Assembly: GCA_037130455.1 (NCBI GenBank)
Contig: JBAXSZ010000003.1
Span: forward strand, 1-64,000
DNA: 64,000 nucleotides
Reading direction: 5' to 3'
From: CAIMZW01 sp037130455
Lineage (GTDB): Bacteria > Actinomycetota > Actinomycetes > Nanopelagicales > Nanopelagicaceae
Shown: in pieces, positions 62,102 to 64,000 of the stretch
Layout of the letters: every line of letters starts with the position of its first letter
Numbering within the stretch: position 1 is the stretch's first letter
Translations under genes and position numbers: made by a program
The notes under the pieces: model-generated
What the model was told of the DNA's origin: nothing
The model's database searches: none
The model's input: only the letters and a program-made list of their open reading frames with translations

Positions 62102-63151
62102 ATGATTAATATTCGAGATAAAGGCGCCGAACTATGGGAAACCTGGAATCGGCCAAAACGAATCACCTTCGTTCTGGTATTAATCGGCCTAGTGGGCTTA
62201 CTTCCATATGCGGGAGATTTTAGTTTTACTAGCATCCTCAATACTCCGATTAGTTCTTACCAGGCGGTGTTGGTCTATCCCGTGGGAATGTTTGTTCTCA
62301 TGGCCCTTGGTCTCAATATCGTAGTTGGAAAGAGCGGATTATTAGATTTGGGCTATGTCGCCTTCTTTGCCATCGGCGCATACTCGGCTGCAATCCTAGG
62401 AACTAAGACCCACCTCAATATCTGGGAAATTCTTCCCATCGGTATGGGTTTAGCCATGATCTCAGGCGTGCTTTTAGGTTTACCCACCTTGCGACTTCGT
62501 GGTGACTATCTAGCGATCGTTACCCTTGGCTTCGGCGAAATCGTTCGTATCGTTGCGGTGAATAATCGCAGCACTGGTGGCCCAAACGGAATTGCAAACG
62601 TCCCAAACCCTCCTTCAATCTTCGGCGTTCGATTCGCCTTAGATAATATGAAGGGCTTCTTTTGGATTATCTTTGTGATGATTCTGCTAGTGATTTGGAT
62701 GGTTCGACGTTTAAGCATTCGTCGTCCAGGTCGGGCATGGGAAGCAATCCGTCAGGATGAGGATGTCGCCATGCTTATGGGCGTGCCAATTCTTCGTTAC
62801 AAGATCTGGTCTTTTAGTATCGGTGCGGCGATTGGTGGCGCGGCTGGGGTAATTTTCGCCTCAAAATCAATGTATGTAGCGCCAGATATGTTCACCTTCA
62901 ACACCTCGGTCCTTATCTTGTCCTGCGTTGTCTTTGGCGGAATGGGAAATATCTGGGGCGTGGTACTCGGTGGAACAATTTTGGCATATCTGCCTGAGCG
63001 AATTCGCTTCATCAATAACGCTCGACAATTAGTCTTTGGTTTGGCTTTGGTCGTCATCATGAATGTGCGCCCAGATGGGTTACTTCCACGGAAGAAGCGA
63101 GAGAAAATAGCAAAGGTTTCTGCAAAACCAGAAGGAGATTCAAATGTCTGA
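62102..63151 (+). CDS. livM: Branched-chain amino-acid ABC transporter permease LivM
   Basis: A 349-residue membrane protein. GLNIVVGKSGLLDLGYVAFFAIGAYSAA and LRLRGDYLAIVTLGFGEIVRI are family signatures, and RQDEDVAMLMGVPILRYK is the coupling loop. A basic C-terminal tail (PRKKREKIAKV) lies in the cytoplasm. Overlaps livG by 8 bp. Confidence 0.95.
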   Translation: MINIRDKGAELWETWNRPKRITFVLVLIGLVGLLPYAGDFSFTSILNTPISSYQAVLVYPVGMFVLMALGLNIVVGKSGLLDLGYVAFFAIGAYSAAILGTKTHLNIWEILPIGMGLAMISGVLLGLPTLRLRGDYLAIVTLGFGEIVRIVAVNNRSTGGPNGIANVPNPPSIFGVRFALDNMKGFFWIIFVMILLVIWMVRRLSIRRPGRAWEAIRQDEDVAMLMGVPILRYKIWSFSIGAAIGGAAGVIFASKSMYVAPDMFTFNTSVLILSCVVFGGMGNIWGVVLGGTILAYLPERIRFINNARQLVFGLALVVIMNVRPDGLLPRKKREKIAKVSAKPEGDSNV

Positions 63152-63920
63152 GCGAATTCTGGATTTGCAAAATGTCACGATGCGATTCGGTGGTGTATCG
63201 GCACTTGATGGCGTTAACTTCCACGTCAATAAAGGCGAAATTTGTGCACTCATCGGCCCTAACGGAGCTGGCAAGACAACTGTCTTTAACGTAGTAACAG
63301 GTGTATACACACCTACTTCTGGCGAGATCCTTTTTAACGGTGAATCTCTCATCGGAAAGAAGCGAAATATCATTACCCGTACCGGCGTTGCTCGTACCTT
63401 CCAGAACGTTCGCCTCTTCGGTGAGATGACTGCATTGGAAAATGTCATGACCGCATCTGATGTGCATAAGAAGACCGGGTTAGTGGGTGCATTGTTTGGT
63501 ACTCCTCGGGCACGTCGTGAAGAGCGTGAAGGCAAAGAGCGAGCACACGAACTTTTGAAATTCATGGGTATCGATCATCGTTCCGATCAATTGGGTAAGA
63601 ATTTGCCTTATGGAGATCAACGACGATTAGAGATTGCCCGAGCGCTTGGAACCGAACCACAGTTGCTTCTCTTGGATGAACCTGCCGCTGGATTCAATCC
63701 TGCCGAAAAAGATGCCCTTGCAATCACGATCCGAAAGATTAGAGATTCGGGATATACCGTCTTGCTCATTGAGCACGATATGTCTTTGATTATGGGTATA
63801 TCCGATCGCGTCTCGGTCTTGGACTTTGGCGTAAAAATCGCTGACGATATTCCATCCGTTGTTCAAAATGATCCAAAGGTTATTGAAGCCTATTTAGGAG
63901 CGCCAGCTGATGCGTCTTGA
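63144..63920 (+). CDS. livG: Branched-chain amino-acid ABC transporter ATPase LivG
   Basis: A 258-residue ATPase with Walker A (GPNGAGKTTVFN), the LivG insertion between Walker A and the signature, a modified signature (LPYGDQRRLEIARAL), Walker B (LLLLDEPAAG) and the H-loop (LLIEHDMSLIM). Start after AGAAGGAGA. Overlaps livF by 11 bp. Confidence 0.96.
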   Translation: MSERILDLQNVTMRFGGVSALDGVNFHVNKGEICALIGPNGAGKTTVFNVVTGVYTPTSGEILFNGESLIGKKRNIITRTGVARTFQNVRLFGEMTALENVMTASDVHKKTGLVGALFGTPRARREEREGKERAHELLKFMGIDHRSDQLGKNLPYGDQRRLEIARALGTEPQLLLLDEPAAGFNPAEKDALAITIRKIRDSGYTVLLIEHDMSLIMGISDRVSVLDFGVKIADDIPSVVQNDPKVIEAYLGAPADAS

Positions 63921-64000
63921 AATTAAAGATCTTCATGTTTTCTATGGAAAAATTGAAGCTATCAAAGGTATTAGCGTCACTGTTAACCAAGGTGAAATTG
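63910..64000 (+). CDS. livF: Branched-chain amino-acid ABC transporter ATPase LivF (partial)
   Basis: Only the first 30 codons lie in the window. They read RLEIKDLHVFYGKIEAIKG, the standard LivF N-terminus before Walker A. It starts inside the end of livG and runs off the right edge. It would pair with LivG as the ATPase heterodimer. Confidence 0.9.
   Translation, partial: MRLEIKDLHVFYGKIEAIKGISVTVNQGEI

Noticed and set aside
1..64000. CRISPR array, insertion sequence, prophage or integrated element
   Set aside because: I saw no regularly spaced repeats, transposase or integrase genes, terminal inverted repeats or duplicated tRNA ends. The gene content is core metabolism and cell division throughout.

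Overview
The window is chromosomal DNA from an actinobacterium of moderate GC content (roughly 47-48% by eye). Four things point there: the division and wall cluster order (mraZ-rsmH-ftsL-ftsI-murE-murF-mraY-murD-ftsW-murG-murC-ftsQ-ftsZ-pgeF-yggS-sepF-yggT), the lspA-rluD-dnaE1 neighbourhood, a PriA-like HisA, and an ANTAR-type regulator next to pyk. Short spacers, many 4-bp ATGA overlaps, no mobile elements and the relatively low GC fit a streamlined free-living lineage such as the freshwater Nanopelagicales (acI). That placement is inference.

Layout. 1-4052: tail of a membrane protein, a YbaK-type deacylase, two GNAT acetyltransferases, an MFS transporter and a TauE/SafE permease. 4077-9016: an SOS mutagenesis unit (DUF6504 gene, dnaE2, dinB) behind a perfect LexA palindrome. 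9085-12062: a DUF3040 membrane protein and a DrrAB-like ABC exporter. 12171-29321: the dcw cluster, opened by a 10-bp-phased array of MraZ boxes. 29311-32700: ileS, inverted, with a translational T-box leader; the expected divIVA is absent here. 32835-38842: a TraR/DksA protein with a histone-H1-like tail, lspA, rluD and dnaE1. 38899-44496: hisD-hisC-hisB-hisH-hisA-hisF-hisI, with a single-base frameshift in hisH as read. 44493-49060: trpE, a small membrane protein, trpC, trpB and trpA. 49131-51392: DsbA-like thioredoxin, lgt and a VIT-family transporter. 51502-58926: gltB, gltD and pyk. 58975-59675: a tRNA-Leu(CAA) with a short variable loop, abutting the pdtaR-like regulator gene. 59870-64000: the branched-chain amino-acid transporter livJ-livH-livM-livG-livF, livF running off the end.

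How it works together. The wall genes supply nearly the whole cytoplasmic route from UDP-MurNAc to lipid II, plus FtsI/FtsW/FtsQ/FtsL/FtsZ/SepF; the MurE DNPR motif predicts meso-diaminopimelate. The his and trp operons meet at a 4-bp overlap, and the PriA-like HisA may serve both pathways. GltBD provides glutamate, and Liv imports amino acids. Many first genes have a TANNNT -10 element 6-8 nt before the start codon and no Shine-Dalgarno sequence, which suggests widespread leaderless transcripts.

I did not find a wholly new multi-gene system. The most notable signals are regulatory or small-scale: the SOS box overlapping a leaderless start codon, the MraZ array, the T-box, the tRNA-mRNA junction, the unusual tRNA-Leu, and the hisH frameshift.
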